Shown here in pieces: positions 1 to 12,486 of a DNA stretch of 64,000 nucleotides. The DNA comes from Stenopsyche tienmushanensis. Lineage: Eukaryota; Arthropoda; Insecta; Trichoptera; Stenopsychidae. The stretch covers positions 86,203-150,202 of the forward strand of contig WACJ01000436.1 of the NCBI GenBank assembly GCA_008973525.1, read 5' to 3'. Every line of letters starts with the position of its first letter. Within the stretch, counting starts at the first letter, position 1. The notes below the pieces were generated by a model that was given only the letters and a program-made list of their open reading frames with translations, did not search any database and had not been told where the DNA came from. A program made the position numbers and the translations under genes.

Positions 1-775
1 TGTTTGCTTTAACAAAGTTTCATTGCTATCCAACGGCGAGGCCAATCTATGCTTGTACCAACTCAGCTCTGGCCTTACAAGATATCGCCCAAATAAATTA
101 TTGTGCAAATAATTCTGACTAGACGATGTATCGTTAGCCATCTACAGCCTTCGTAAAATGCTAATTATTAATTCACTCGAGTAATTTCCCTACGAACATT
201 TTTCGGATATTCAGTATTCAGAAAGCATGTTTGTATCGGGTATCCTTTAATTCTTTCTGCACACCACAATCGGGCGTTTGGATATATCAAATTAAACGGA
301 AACAAATCGGGTGAGTTGACCGCAGGGAGGAACGTTAGGGTTGAGGGATGTCCTTCGCTCCTCCTGCAACATCGGCCGTTATTGCTGGCTTAATTTTTTT
401 GTCGGTGCAAATTTTTGTTTGAAGGTTAAATTATTTGTATTGGCTAATCTAAACAAATACTGAACAAACAAAAATGTTATTTCCTTTTTTCTTTACAAAT
501 AACATGGTCAGTTGAACATGAAATTACGTTGATTATGTTAAAAGTTTCACTTTTTTATAATAAAATATTAATGATGATAAATGATTAAGATGGATTTTTT
601 ACAATAATAAACATAGGAGGCATAACTATTTAAAATATTGGTAGCAGATTTGATATAGAGACAGGATTAACAATAAAAATGTTATTCTTTTGGTATAGAG
701 TAATTTCAATGAGTTTGTACATTTTAAAACCTTAAGCCCTATCTGAGAATGATATTAAAATTCTATTATATGTTC
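1..775. other. Non-coding left edge
   Basis: No coding region is supported. Bases 290-400 form a short GC-richer island. Bases 12-50 resemble a module (CAAAGTTTCATTGC followed by a related tail) seen again near 12710, 13512 and 13636. The rest is AT-rich. Confidence 0.5.
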
Positions 776-783
776 ATCTAGAT

Positions 784-1007
784 CAGGGGTAGCCAACCCA
801 AATGATCTTGCGGGCCACTTTGGAAATGCATCATAGCTCCGCGGGCCGCATATAAAATGTATATCCCCATTTTAGATTTAGATACACTATAGACATTTTT
901 TTGAAGTGAAAAAATATATTTTGTAAAAGTGTAATAAATCTTGCGGGCTGGAAAAATATTCAAGGCGGGCCGCATGCGGCCCGCGGGCCGCGGGTTGGCC
1001 ACCCCTG
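784..1007. mobile_element. hAT-type MITE with perfect 8-bp target duplication
   Basis: The 224-bp element begins CAGGGGTAGCCAACCC and ends with the complement of CAGGGGTGGCCAACCC, giving 16-bp terminal inverted repeats with one mismatch. It is flanked on both sides by ATCTAGAT (776-783 and 1008-1015), an exact 8-bp direct duplication. CAG termini plus an 8-bp duplication are the hAT signature. Inside are GC-rich stretches made of repeated GCGGGCC/GGCCCGC words next to each TIR and an AT-rich core. There is no transposase, so it is non-autonomous. The undamaged duplication suggests a fairly recent insertion. Confidence 0.88.
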
Positions 1008-1140
1008 ATCTAGATCATAATCAGACTATTTTTATTATTCAATAATGCATCAATATGATTTAGAAATGTCATATAAAATCAATTTAGGAGTTTTTATATG
1101 TATATTATACAATCAATAATAATGCAGATGAAGAAATGAA

Positions 1141-1608
1141 CCTTTTGTGGAGTTAAGACACGTATTTGTGTTCGAATTCCAGTGATTCAAAAAGATCATT
1201 TACACATTGAGTTCGGAGACAGACAGAGACGAAGAGTGTTTTGCAAGTTGAGTTTGGAGAGAAACAGCGATGAAAATAGTATCTTGGGAGTGGAAGATTA
1301 TGAATGGGAGATAAAGATGGAGAGGGTGTCTTGTACACATCGTACAATTGTACAGATTATTAACCCAAATTTATCGAGCAATAATGATAACTCAAATGAA
1401 TCGATTTCAAGTGAATTGTTTATGTTTACGCGAAAAAAATAACGGATATTGTATTCTATCGACAATGTTTATTTATTTATATACAAGTTTTATGCAAGCT
1501 GCGCGGTTCTGACAGATAACTGGATTTGTATGAACGATAAGTGGAGGACATACGAATATAGCATCTGAATTTTAGATTATTTAAAATTAACTCACTACTC
1601 AAAGGCTA
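1141..1608 (+). mobile_element. TTAA-target MITE family, copy 1
   Basis: This copy starts CCTTTTGTGGAGTTAAGAC and ends near CACTACTCAAAGG, just before TTAA (1609-1612). It shares its body with copies at 3280, 16912, 33219 and 51702, including a GAGACAGAGA-rich purine block and a segment around TGACAGATAACTGG. No transposase is present. TTAA flanks and CCC/CTT termini resemble piggyBac-type non-autonomous elements, but the superfamily is inferred. The left flank here is TGAA rather than TTAA. Confidence 0.7.
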
Positions 1609-3275
1609 TTAAAATTTAGACTTTGGATAAATATTAAGATAACATCATATTACATTTAGCCGTAGGTATTCCCGTTATTTAACAGTTAGCCTCATCAAAT
1701 GTCGTCTATAGTGCTATAGAAAGCAATGTGAAAACTAATTAAAAAAAGAAAATATGTATATACAAACAGAAATAATACGTACAGTTTCTCCAATGCATTC
1801 CCCTGTGGGCTGTGATACGTATCTTTCCCTTATCATAAAGGCAAAATTGCATCCCTAAAAAATATTAATAAACAATAACGCCCATTTATGTGTGTTTGGC
1901 ACCCAAGGCGCTTCTGATACTGATTTACAAAACGCTGTAAAACATGTTTCTTACTTTTTATTTGGTATCAAAACGATCCAATGCACGAATGCTTCACGCC
2001 ATCATATCTTTACGACAAAATAAGATATGTCTTCAAATATCGAATTTTTTGCAAATCACAAATGCATCGATGCTTTAACGCCTTTAACACACAAATGTCA
2101 AAAACGCGTAAAAGATGATGGTCTTATTTTCGCAAAATGTAGCTTGTAAACCTTTTATTATGATTGAAGAAACTTTGATTTTGAACGAAACCTCTAAATT
2201 TTGATACAACGAATTAAGTTTTTTTTTGGTTTGGGTTTTTAAATCGTAATTTATCAGTTTTTTTAATAACCAAAAAATATATAATTAAATGGATCAATGA
2301 CTGAATAATATTACGAATGCTTGATATTGACCCAATTAAATTATTTTGACTTATAATCGATCATCATTCTCACTCGTGATCGCATTGAAAAGCATAATAT
2401 TTTATTTTTACAGATTTATGTATAATTTTTTTATTTAAAAAATATTTATAATAATGTTTAACCAGAAGTTCATCAAAATATTTCATCATAGTGAATTACA
2501 AATCAATGCAAATCGGGATTGTAATGGGACAAAAAAAATATATATTGTAACTTATAATCTATTTCTAAGCTGTAATAGTGATTTATCAAGGATATTTGGT
2601 TCAATCTCGTTTCTAATAAAATCTTGGATTTTAACGAAGACCAGCTTAAATTACGATCTTAAATTTTATCGTCTGGCTTTAGAGTTTATCGTTTACTATT
2701 TCTGATTCACGATTTATCAGCTATTGAACAATCTTCAGGTGTTAAAATGAAAATTGTTGAATTTGATCTTGAAAATATGTTATTAAGCATATTTATTGAG
2801 TTAAGAAATGTAAACATTAAGATGTTTGCAAACAAATAAAAATTTACTCCTATGTTAGCTATGTTATTATGTTAGGTTTGTTATCTTCGAAGATGAATTA
2901 GGTTTATAGAGGCTTAAACAAAATATCTATAGGCGCGGTAAGGCAAATTGGCTTAAACGTCACGTAAAATGAAACTCAAAGCGACAGTTGGTCGGAAAGT
3001 GAAGGAGAATCGTTTATAGTTTCTCCGGCTTCTACTACGTGTGTAGCCTATTTTATTATATATTACACAAACACATTTTTAGCTAAAACATCTGTTAACA
3101 AATAGAAAAAAAACAATGCATAAAATAATAAAACTTTTCCTAGAAGTTAAGAATCTTCATTTCTACTACATAAAAGTCTCCCACATTTTTTAAAATTGTT
3201 TTTGATTTTTTTTATGTTTTGCTCAAGGAGTATTTCCATTTTATTTAAGTTTGGCGTAATTCTCTAATTTCGTCT
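1609..3275. other. AT-rich non-coding stretch with one GC-richer island
   Basis: No gene is supported. Bases 2930-3060 are GC-richer than their surroundings and repeat-free, a candidate conserved element. The remainder is AT-rich with homopolymer runs; the 83-codon opening at 2454-2705 has no recognisable domain. Confidence 0.5.
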
Positions 3276-3279
3276 TTAA

Positions 3280-3612
3280 CTCTTTGAGTAGTGAACTAAT
3301 TTTAAAATGACTTAAACGTAGATGTTATATTTGTATGTCCGCCACTTATAATTCGTACAAATCCACTTATCTGTCAAGACCGTCGTAGCGTGTATAAAAC
3401 TTGTACATACATAAATAAACACTGTTGATAGCACACAATATTCGTTAATTTCTTCGCGTAAACATAAAAATACACTTGAAATCAATTCATTTAGATTATC
3501 ATTCACAATCTCAACGTGCAAGAGATTCTCTCCGTCTCTGTCTCTCTCTCAACTCAACGTGCAAGAATGCTCTTTCTGAATTACTGAAATTCGATCGCAA
3601 ATACGCGACTGT
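3280..3612 (-). mobile_element. TTAA-target MITE family, copy 2
   Basis: Inverted relative to copy 1. TTAA at 3276-3279 is followed by CTCTTTGAGTAGTGAAC, then the shared body (TATCTGTCAAGACCGTCG, CACACAATATTCG, a TCTCTC-rich block). The far end fades near CGCAAATACGCG without a clear TTAA, so it is truncated or decayed. Confidence 0.68.
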
Positions 3613-4803
3613 ACTTTTCAAACATTTTATATGTTTTTGAAACTGTGGAAAGACATGCACATTAATAGTTCATCCTGTCCATGTTGTAACGCAGATGATA
3701 TCCTTATCATATGATTAGACAAACGGGCAACATTTTGTACGATGAATTTCCCTAATTTCCGCCGTACCACGAGACCGGATTTCTAAGTATTAAGAAGAAC
3801 ATTTCTTCGCACACATTTCTTTACACGATGGTTCCACAGCACATAACGGTGATTACTGCGGTACATAGCTCGCGGAGCATATGGAATATATTGATGAGGG
3901 TTGTCTCGTTTTCTCGAGTATAAAATTGGGGCGCCACCATTCATCTTCGCGGGCGCGATATAAAAGCAAGGCTGTATAGTTTTTGATGTTAATGTCGTGG
4001 TGGTGCAGAGGTGGTCGTATATACATGTGTGTCGGTCGTAGTGAAAAGGAGCTGAGCGTGTCTGCGCCCGGCCGGTAATAACACCTCGGGTTTGAATACC
4101 TGCTCGAAAGGTAGGAGGGCCCTGGGGGGCACTATGCTCAAGGCGGCAGAAAATTAACGTGGCCCCCCGGGAAATCTATCTCCTCTCTGTCTTGGCTGCG
4201 GCCATCTCGCGGGAAATATTTAATATCTGCGCCGTGAGGCGCTAGATGGCAGCCCGCTACAATACCATCTTCCTCCCTACAACACAACATTTCATTCTTA
4301 ATATGCCGACATAAAGGCTAACAAAGAATCACCTTTAAAGATTTCCATGCACGCTTTAAACTCTAACGAACGGCTTACACAAAACCAAAAGCTTGTGAGA
4401 TGGATTTGCTTTGTTGATTATATTCCATATCACCGACTACTTAACCCTTTACAGTCACCCCCCTTGATATTAGCTGGGAAAATAATGACGAATTTCAAAC
4501 CCAATAATGCCAATATTTCTTTATAGTTCATTTGAGCTTTAAATATTCTTTCACTTGTTTTCGTAATTTAAAACAGAGCTCTGCAACTTTTTATTCTTTA
4601 CGATACACCAACTTTTACTCCAAAATTTTAACTACACACCACAAGTAAAAATAGTCAAAAACATATAGATATTCATAAATTTCATTAATACATTTTTAAC
4701 CATTTTAGGTCACAACTTTACTAAGGGATTGATTTTTTGGATCCATGGATATTTTTTGAATTTTAGCTATGCATTAACAATAACAAATAAATTACATAGC
4801 ATT
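3613..4803. other. GC-rich non-coding island (about 3720-4290) plus AT-rich flank
   Basis: Bases 3720-4290 are markedly GC-richer than the surroundings and free of repeats. They contain GCGCGATATAAAAGCAAGG (TATA-like, near 3955), TCTCGCGGGAAA (E2F-like, near 4206) and a CTCF-like site at 4242. No long ORF is present. It could be a promoter or distal regulatory element; neither is proven. Bases 4290-4803 are AT-rich and featureless. Confidence 0.45.
4242..4252 (+). promoter_or_regulatory. CTCF-like motif
   Basis: CTAGATGGCAG fits the central SYAGRKGGCRS part of the CTCF consensus exactly, but the preceding bases are GCG rather than CCA. It lies inside a GC-rich non-coding island. Confidence 0.4.
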
Positions 4804-5030
4804 ATGTGGTATAGTAGATTAGATCCTGGACTCTTATTGTAAAGGTTCGGGCTCAAATCCAGGTTGTGGAAAGAAATTTTCACCATACCAACAAATTTGG
4901 GAGATCGCATCAATCCTGGTTTACCCTGATTTCCTGGATTTGAAAAAGTAAATGCTGAGGCGATTAATAAAGTCGTGCAGGGACCCCATGAGTAAATAAT
5001 TTAATTAGTAACAATAATTAAATTACCATT
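4804..5030 (+). mobile_element. tRNA-derived SINE
   Basis: The head carries an A-box-like stretch (GTGGTATAGTAGATTAG) and a B-box-like stretch (GGTTCGGGCTCAAATCC) about 40 bases later, as in a tRNA-related pol III promoter. The sequence cannot fold into a complete tRNA and continues into an unrelated body ending in AT-rich repeats of TAATTA. A diverged relative lies at 35723-35880. It abuts a TA MITE at 5031, which probably inserted into its tail. Confidence 0.65.
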
Positions 5031-5716
5031 TACATTTAAACCTTTATTTGTGCGGTAGAAATCGCACAAAAAAAGTTAACAAAAAAGGGAAAACAACAAG
5101 GCAAATAAAAAATAACATTTTTGATAACATTTAAAGAGCATCTTGCATCATTGGTAAAATTTTAAGGATGTCTGACAGCTGACATCTCAAATGCCAGACA
5201 TCTACTGGAGAAATATTAATTATTTTAATTACAAGCTATCATCGCTGTATGATAATTTTAGTTGCGATTTTCAAAATGACTCAAATGCTCTCTTCTTCCT
5301 AGTGTCAATTTCATCATTGTTTTGGATTAATTTTTTCCAACAACTCAAGAAAAATTAATCACAAAATGGCAAACGTCTCGTCACTAAAATAGCTATAACT
5401 CCGTAACTAGTTTGAGTTTTGGAAATTCCTTTGAAGAATGTATTTTTAAAAGTCGAAACATTGGAAAAATGCAAATAAAAAAATATGAAATCAATTTTTA
5501 CAAAATTCTAAACTAGAATAAAGGGCGCGGTGGTATATTTAGCGATAGTAGATGAAATATAATTTACACAGTCCCAAATTATAATTTATTTTCCAAGTTT
5601 CGGTTAGTGTTGATGATTTATTTTCTATTTTATCAAAAATATTTCGATACGTACTCTTTATGAAATAAAAAAAAACAGCATAACTTCAAAATCGCACAAA
5701 AAGAGGTCTGAGTGTA
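5031..5716 (+). mobile_element. TA-target MITE family, copy 1
   Basis: This 686-bp copy has diverged terminal inverted repeats: TACATTTAAACCTTTATTTG at the left and the complement of TACACTCAGACCTCTTTTTG at the right, both including a TA flank. The body is shared with copies at 25788, 36119 and 53234 (words such as AAAATAGCTATAACTCCGTAA and GTTGATGATTTATTTTC). It has no ORF. TA flanks suggest a Tc1/mariner-mobilised non-autonomous element; that placement is inference. Confidence 0.7.
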
Positions 5717-5750
5717 TACTCACTCATAGAGCCTTTTCTCTCCTACTTTT

Positions 5751-5882
5751 CCAAATAATCCTATCCTTACTTTACCACGTGTGGAAGGCAAAGGAAACCC
5801 ACCACATTAAATCCTTTCCCTAGGTAAAATCTCGTATGGAGATCGCCTAAGTCCGATGCTTCGGATATGGCACATTAAGAAG
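5751..5882 (+). repeat. Interspersed repeat fragment shared with 32549-32672
   Basis: CCAAATAATCCTATCC through ATGGCACATTAAG aligns along its length with 32549-32672, including TTTACCACGTGTGG / TTTACCACATGTGG and CCACCACATTAAAT. It has no ORF or terminal repeats. It may be the 3' part of a SINE or LINE. Confidence 0.6.
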
Positions 5883-6715
5883 AAAATTATCGTTATAATG
5901 TAAGATATAAATTGTAATCAATATTATTGTTGTGGAATGACATGAATCATTCATTTAATATGATTATTGAACTTACTGAAAGCTTTTCCACTATCTCCAA
6001 ACCATCTATCTGATTGTAATTGATTCCTAGTTTTAGCTTTTATAACATCATTATCTGTTCGAAGTAATACTCTCAAAATATCATTACTTAAAATAGTTAA
6101 TTCCTTTTTCAATTTATGCAAAATTAGCACAGTAACTGTGTACCTAAAGATATTTAGCCATATATTCCTGGATAATTCAAAATTTATTGTCTGCAGGTCC
6201 TCAATTATTACATGTTAGCAACAGACTCTGAGAAGAAATATTTTCTCTATGGAGAAGGCAATGAAACAGTTTTAGCTGTGGATTAACTTCTTTAACTTTT
6301 GCACAGAAACCTTGATGCGCTCCAATTACGGTGATGATGGCCTAGCATCAGTGCAGATGCTATAACATTGATTTCAAGATAAATCTTCTTATTTAAAAGA
6401 TGAATCCACATGAGTTGAGCATCGTTAGTTGTCTCAACGAGTTGTAGACTAAGACATAAATATTTTAGTATAAATTGACATAAAATAGACAAATATATAA
6501 TTTAATAAGCTGTATTTATATAAATTCATAAGCACAGTTGATATTAAACATGTCTAATACCGCTGGTTTTAGTGAATATTTTTCAATTGTATGTGGTTTT
6601 TTCTGTTTAGAAATATGCTATCTAACTAGCAACGTTTTGTACAGTAATGATTTAAAAAAATGATTTATCTGAGAGTTTTTCCATTTATCAAATAGAAAAT
6701 TATTTTTAGGGAGCT
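5883..6715. other. AT-rich, nothing recognised
   Basis: No gene, repeat pair or regulatory signal was found. The 66-codon opening at 6292-6492 (minus) shows no domain. Confidence 0.5.
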
Positions 6716-7040
6716 AAATTGTATGATGACTGTATGGTGTGCATGTGATTGACATCCTGAGCTTTGATAGACATGTGCACTGATGCGTTGTCATGCAGGA
6801 ATAGCACCCCTTTTGAGAAACTTCATCGTTTCTTATTTTCAATGTCTTCTTCAACAAAAAAATATGAACATAAGTCAACCTTGTTATGGTAGTATATTAT
6901 GATATAAATTTTAATAGGAAATTCAATTCTTATCCCAGAAAATAATACTATGCCATGACCTTTTCCATATACTTCAACTTTATTTTTTAGGGGTTTGAAA
7001 AATCATTTATTTTCGCCACATGGACTTCATTCTGACCACA
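6716..7040 (-). pseudogene. Decayed IS630/Tc1/mariner transposase fragment
   Basis: Read on the minus strand, 6776-6824 encodes KGVLFLHDNASVH, matching the catalytic HDNAxxH block of IS630/Tc1/mariner transposases, where the D is the second catalytic acidic residue. It is followed by a short tract ending in SSYNLAP and a stop at 6716-6718, recalling the YSPDLAPSD block. Upstream, toward 7040, fragments such as EKVMA followed by a glycine-containing stretch suggest the block that normally precedes it, broken by stops and frameshifts. No terminal repeats were located. This is an old dead copy, distinct from the better-preserved mariners in the window. Confidence 0.6.
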
Positions 7041-7909
7041 AATTTAATGTTATAAACTATGTAAAATATACTCATTTAGAAGAGCTTCAATTTATTTCAA
7101 TGTTTTGATGTTCAATATCATATGAAGTAGAGCAAATTTAAGAAGCATCAGTTAGATTCTTGTATGTTTATACAAATAAAAATGCTGCTATCGATTATTC
7201 GTCATATTGTATGAAACTAACAGCTCTTTTACTGAGGATCGTTTTGAAAAGAATTCAATATTTTATATTTACAGTTATAAAGAAAGCTATAGAAAAATAT
7301 TGATTTTAATGAGTCAAGCTTATTTAGATTTATTAGATCAATTGTAGGAGTGAGAAAAAGGTGCCTATAACTATTTACAATTATATTTCACTTATGCAAA
7401 TGAGTAAATGCATCGACAATTATGTCAAACTTTCAGTTGGAACTTTCTTGGCGCGTTTGCTTATGTCTAAATGGGATGATACAAGAATTCTTCGACGGTA
7501 TCTTGTCTTCGAGAATTTGCAGCGGAATCAATGTTTGTTGAATGGAATTTTCTTCGGCGCATTCCTTCAAGTGTCGCGCCGAAATATGACCCTCCAGTCC
7601 TTCTAAATATTTGCACCATCCCTCGTGTAAAGCCTCAAAACCGAGGGCTCAAACTATGCTACTACGATTCGCGTATTCGCTATCGGGGCACGCCACCTCG
7701 ACACATTCATGAATGCTTCGAATTCTTACTCTTGTGTTATTAGAGGATGTTATGTGCGTTGCGGATGGTAAACAATTTCGAAACTCTAATTTCAGAATCC
7801 TGTCGAAATATCTCGATTTTGACAATTTGCTTGCCCTGAAAGTTAATAATCAAGTGAAAATCAAATTCAATTTTAAGAAATTAGTAACCAGTTTACTTAC
7901 TTGATTGGC
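7041..7909. other. Non-coding, island at about 7430-7760
   Basis: Bases 7430-7760 are GC-richer and repeat-free, with overlapping short openings on the + strand that show no domain. It is a candidate conserved non-coding element. The rest is AT-rich. Confidence 0.45.
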
Positions 7910-7975
7910 TTTTAGCAATCCCTTTTATGGGATTATTGCCAATTATTTTTACATAGTTTTTCATAGTGAATATGT
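7910..7975 (-). repeat. SINE tail fragment, related to 30640-30800
   Basis: AGCAATCCCTTTTATGGGAT and CATAGTTTTTCATAG are the reverse complement of the tail of the SINE at 30640-30800 (ATGAAAAACCATG and ATAAAAGGGATTGCC). Only the tail is present. Confidence 0.5.
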
Positions 7976-8596
7976 GTGTTATATCTACAGGTCAGATTGA
8001 TCAGTTTAGACATTTATAATATATTTGGAAAAGGTGATGAAACTTTTTGTATTAAATAAGCAATTAATTTTCAATGGTGGTGTATTGTATACTATTTTTT
8101 TAATATTCGAAATTGCAATTACTTCCAATAATAAAGACACAGATCTTAAACGTTGAGATTGAACTCATTTGACAAAGTTTGATACTAATTTTGCTCAAAT
8201 TCACATTTAATCCAAAATCCTTCATCTTTCAAATTCAAATTTATAGCGGACGATCTAGTCTTTTGAAAATATCACTGACTGATTGATTGATATTCTAACT
8301 GAAAAACTGCAAAATAAGAAATATTCAATAGCATATATGGTCATATGAATAAAATAAAAATGACAGAAATATTATATGGGTTGAAATTGGAATTTATTAA
8401 TATATTTATATATATTTGTATATATCCGATATAAAATGTTGTCAAAATTAGGAATCAAAGCTCAATTCAATCAATCAATTCTTGTCGTGAATACGGTGAC
8501 ATTCGTTCGTTATGATAAAACCTTTATGACTTGATTTTCTTGAATAATGCTTAGATATGATTTTATTTTTACACAAACAAAAATTAATATTATTTT
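7976..8596. other. AT-rich, nothing recognised
   Basis: A TATATTTATATA-rich stretch lies near 8400. No gene or repeat partner was found. Confidence 0.5.
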
Positions 8597-9388
8597 TAGG
8601 TTGAGTCATAAATAGTTGCCGGCGAAAAGAAGCCGTTATAATTATTCGGTTTTACCCTTGACGAGTCATCCGTATTGGTGATTTTAGGGTATCATTAGAT
8701 AGGTTTAAATTCATATTAGTCTTTTGGTAATAGTTGATCGTGTCACATCTTATGTTATAGTATTTTTTAACCCGCAAAATGAAAAATCTTAAAAAATACG
8801 TAATACATACGGTGAAGGAGCAGTGAGTAAATGGACAGTAAGAAATTGGTTTTCAAAATTTCGCTTGGTTGAGATTCTGAAAGACAAACCAAGAGCGAGT
8901 CATCCTTTCGACTTTGATGAAGACATTTTAAAGGTGTTATTGGAGCAAAATCCATGTCAATCAAAAAGGGAATTGTCAGAGAAGTTAAATACATCACAAT
9001 CAACCATTTGCCGGCACTTGGAAAAATTGGGGAAGGTTAGCAAATTGGATGTGTGGGTGCCATATAATCTTAGTGAAGGCAATAAAGAAAATTGCAAATC
9101 TATTGCCACAGGTCTCCTTTTACGAGGAATGACGCAAAAAATTGAGTCATTTCTAAACAACAAAAAAATATCGAAAATGATGAAGTAAATCACGCTATCG
9201 ATTTTTTTTTTTCATCTAAACCTGCTAAATTTTATGAAGAGGGTATTGATAAGTTATCAGTAAAATGGAAGAAGGTTATCATTAATAATGATGATGATAT
9301 AATAGAGCAATATTGCTTTGTTATTTTGTTAAAGCTATATGAAAATTGAATGAAAAAATAAATCGGCAATTATTTATGACTCAACCTA
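8597..9388 (+). mobile_element. Internally deleted mariner element with intact TIRs
   Basis: The left end TTAGGTTGAGTCATAAATAG and the right end (complement of TTAGGTTGAGTCATAAATAA) form inverted repeats of about 26 bp with one mismatch, extending into TTGCCG. TA flanks are 8597-8598 and 9387-9388. At about 790 bp it is well short of a full mariner because the centre of the transposase gene is deleted. TIR style and protein place it near the mellifera-type mariners; the subfamily is an inference. Confidence 0.85.
8793..9349 (+). pseudogene. Mariner transposase, N-terminal HTH plus C-terminal tail, centre deleted
   Basis: The frame open after a stop at 8790-8792 reads TYGEGAVSKWTVRNWFSKFR, the paired helix-turn-helix region of mariner transposases, followed by a second HTH (SKRELSEKLNTSQSTICRHL) and the linker LGKVSKLDVWVPYNLSE. 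It ends at 9188. From 9200 another frame gives FSSKPAKFYEEGIDKL, the characteristic C-terminus, ending with a stop at 9347-9349. The whole catalytic region, with all the DDE/D acidic residues, is missing, and the two parts are out of frame. A product could at most be a DNA-binding fragment. The first residues of a normal transposase are also lost, with a stop just upstream. Confidence 0.85.
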
Positions 9389-12300
9389 ACATTTATCTTC
9401 ATTATTCATTATTAGTATATATATTTTGGAATTACGAATATAACAAGGAAAATTGAAGGATTTTCAAGATACATTTAAAAGAAAATGTTGTTGGATTTCC
9501 ATTACGCATGTTAAAGTTGTCAATAATAAGAAATGTATATTAAAAGACTTAGGAAATCTGTCCTCAACAATGGATTTATTTATATAAATTTTATCAAATG
9601 TTGGAATTGATTTATTTGCAAGATGGCTTTCGCTAATATGCATTACGAAGCACTGTCATAAATTTATTTTTGCCGATCCTTCCAGCTTTAATTCAAGTAA
9701 TTGTCGAAGAATTGCCGTTCTCACAGATAAACCAACTAAATTACAGATATTCGTACATTTAGTTTTCTCAAATTTAAGTAGAAAGATGACACGCGAGGCA
9801 CTAAATGGAGTTCGAAGAGAAATAGTGGAGGTGAATAAGGTGGATTTCGTTGGTCGGCTTTAGTTCTTCGGGTGTGTAGAATATCGGTTCCAGCCGACAG
9901 CTCATTATCCAGATTGCCGGTCCTGAATTAGTGATGTGGCGTCTTGACGCCGACACCCCTCAGCCACGAAGCCGTCTTGAGCACCGTCTAACTTGGATTA
10001 CACCACTCTTACAGCTATATTATTATTTCAGGCTTAGATCTGTAAATAATGTGGGGTTGATTTCGTTCACCTCAGTGGGAGTATTTTTTTTAAATGTGGT
10101 TTTTTGCGGTGAATAGCATCAATGATGGTCTTCGTCTATAATATTCTCTGAGGTATTATCGACTCCTGCGGACTATTGCAATAAGTCAATATTGAGAAGT
10201 CTAGAACTGGCGGACGAATATTGACCACTGGCTCTTACGTAAAGTTTCGTACTTTGAACGCTCGATCGAGTTTTCTGAGAATATTAACTTCGTCAAGTAT
10301 TATCTTTGCCAATTCATATTTGCATTTAATATAAATATAATTCATTAAGTATGGTTTTTTTTACAGTTTTTAAATATGTTATTATCTGAATTCTATAATT
10401 TGTGACCGTTTTCGTATAAAATTTTCTTATGAAATTAATTTAACTGTAGACTAGACGATTGTTTATATAGAAAAGTGCAATTTTTTTGCGCTGCCAACCG
10501 TTCAATATATGGAAATATTTTAAGATTAATTTCAAGACCTTCTTTTATCTATCATTTTAAGCATCAATTGACAATGCGGTATTTGGTGTTCTTATGAGAT
10601 TTCAAGGCTCGAGGATTTTCGTCGTCATGTAGAAATTAATATATGCAGGCGTTGATGTAAAAAGGGGTGCAAGTGATACAGGGAAACTTAGTTTTGGGAG
10701 AGATCCATTCTCATTGTGGTGGAGCGGGTGTGATCTTATAAAGGCGCGAGCTTCCAAAATGGGCCACATTCTCCAGGCTCCCCTGCGAGTCTCATATACC
10801 TGTCCCTGCCTTCTACGGGAACTACTCCCTGCAGTCAGCTAAATTATTAATATTTTTTCGATACAAGGCACCCGAGAGACAAAGATAGCAATGAGCCTTG
10901 TTCCGTGCTCGAGGAAAACTTCTTTAAAACTCTAACCTATCATCCGGATTCAATCTACTCCCTTTTTCTCGACCGTGATATCTTATCAAAGTTAAATTTC
11001 ATCCCGGCGAAATGTGGCATCCAATATCGTAACTTAAAATATTTTATGTTTATTTTCTATAAAAAATACATATATATTCATATCTTATAATGGAACATTC
11101 TAACAAAATCACTATTAGATATAATTTGATATTTTTAAGGCAAGAATTTAAATTAGTATTACTCTTATATATATATAATAAAACTTAATAAGTGTTAAAG
11201 ACTGTACGAGAAATTAAGAAAAAGGGCAATTTAAGATTTGTAAAGTAATCATTAAAAGGATAACAACGGATTATACAGATTTCTAGAAGTCAGAAATCTT
11301 TAAAGATGATTAAATGCAAGAAGATTAAGAATTTCTAACATGTTTCAGAAAACTATAACTCATCATTGCTTCTTCTATATTTAAAAAAATAATAATGGGT
11401 ACATTGAATAATATTAATTAATTTTATTCAATGTATCAACATATTCTTCCTTTAATATTCTTTGAGGGTGAGAATTTACAGTATTAGTTGCATCTTTGAC
11501 ACATTTTCAAATTCAGGATCATTCTTTTTCATTGAAATACATTAATACATGCATATTTTAGCTTGCGATAAGTTTCAACGAAGCTTAATAAATTAAAAGA
11601 TAGTTGATTACTAGATTGTGTGATTAAAGTTAAACATATTAATTGTGGGCAAAAAGACTGTGAAATCGCACGAAGAATAATTTCATGCGACCACCAAAGA
11701 TTGCGGTGATACAAAACAGCAATTTTTTCGCATCCAAAAGTGCCAAAAAATATATTTCCATCTTAAATTTATGCCCTCGAATATATATATGTTTGCCGTT
11801 TTTCGCCCGACATTATCTCGCATTATTTGCTAGTTTTGCCATAGCAGAATTCGGATATTGTCAGTTGGCCCTTATCGCACACATAAAGACATTTGGCCTC
11901 TTCCGTGACAGAAATTGAATAAGATTTTTTGCCTCCAGAATGCCGTCGTTGGCTTTTTCTTCGGGAAAAACAAGACGATGCTCCTGGAGAACCGCACAAA
12001 CAATCATATTATGCCGTTGATTGGATGAACACCCATCGAACAATAAGATACACGTATTATAATACAAAACAGACTTGCAATATCCACAAACACATAGACA
12101 TACATGTTTTATTTTATTAAAGCATTTTTGCGTTACACTGTGAACGAAAAGTGTAATTTATGGATCGAATTTGGATTTTTGACTCGATTATTATCAACAC
12201 AAACGGATTGCTCTTGCGTTTCATATAGGAAATCATATTAATGCATTGTTTTTCAATCTGTCTAGAAATCACACGTTTATTGCATTAACCTTTTCCTTGC

Positions 12301-12486
12301 CGCGCTAAAAATACCCCGCGCGCTACTATGATATGTATTTGGTACACCATATAAAATTCTGAACCCCGTATCTATTATATTTCATAGCGATATTCCCATT
12401 ATTAGAGTCGAGTTATAGTAAATACATCATGGTTAAGGAAAGCTTAATATGTTAAATTAAGCTTTCATCATAATTAATAATTCCTT
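9389..12486. other. Non-coding; islands at about 9620-10300, 10590-11020, 11640-12010
   Basis: No exon is supported. Three GC-richer, repeat-free islands alternate with AT-rich DNA. Openings of 61-77 codons (9931-10116, 10905-11090, 11685-11918) have no domain and no splice context. A short inverted repeat (AAGCTTAATATG...TTAAGCTTTC) lies near 12440. Bases 11030-11640 are AT-rich and empty. Confidence 0.45.
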
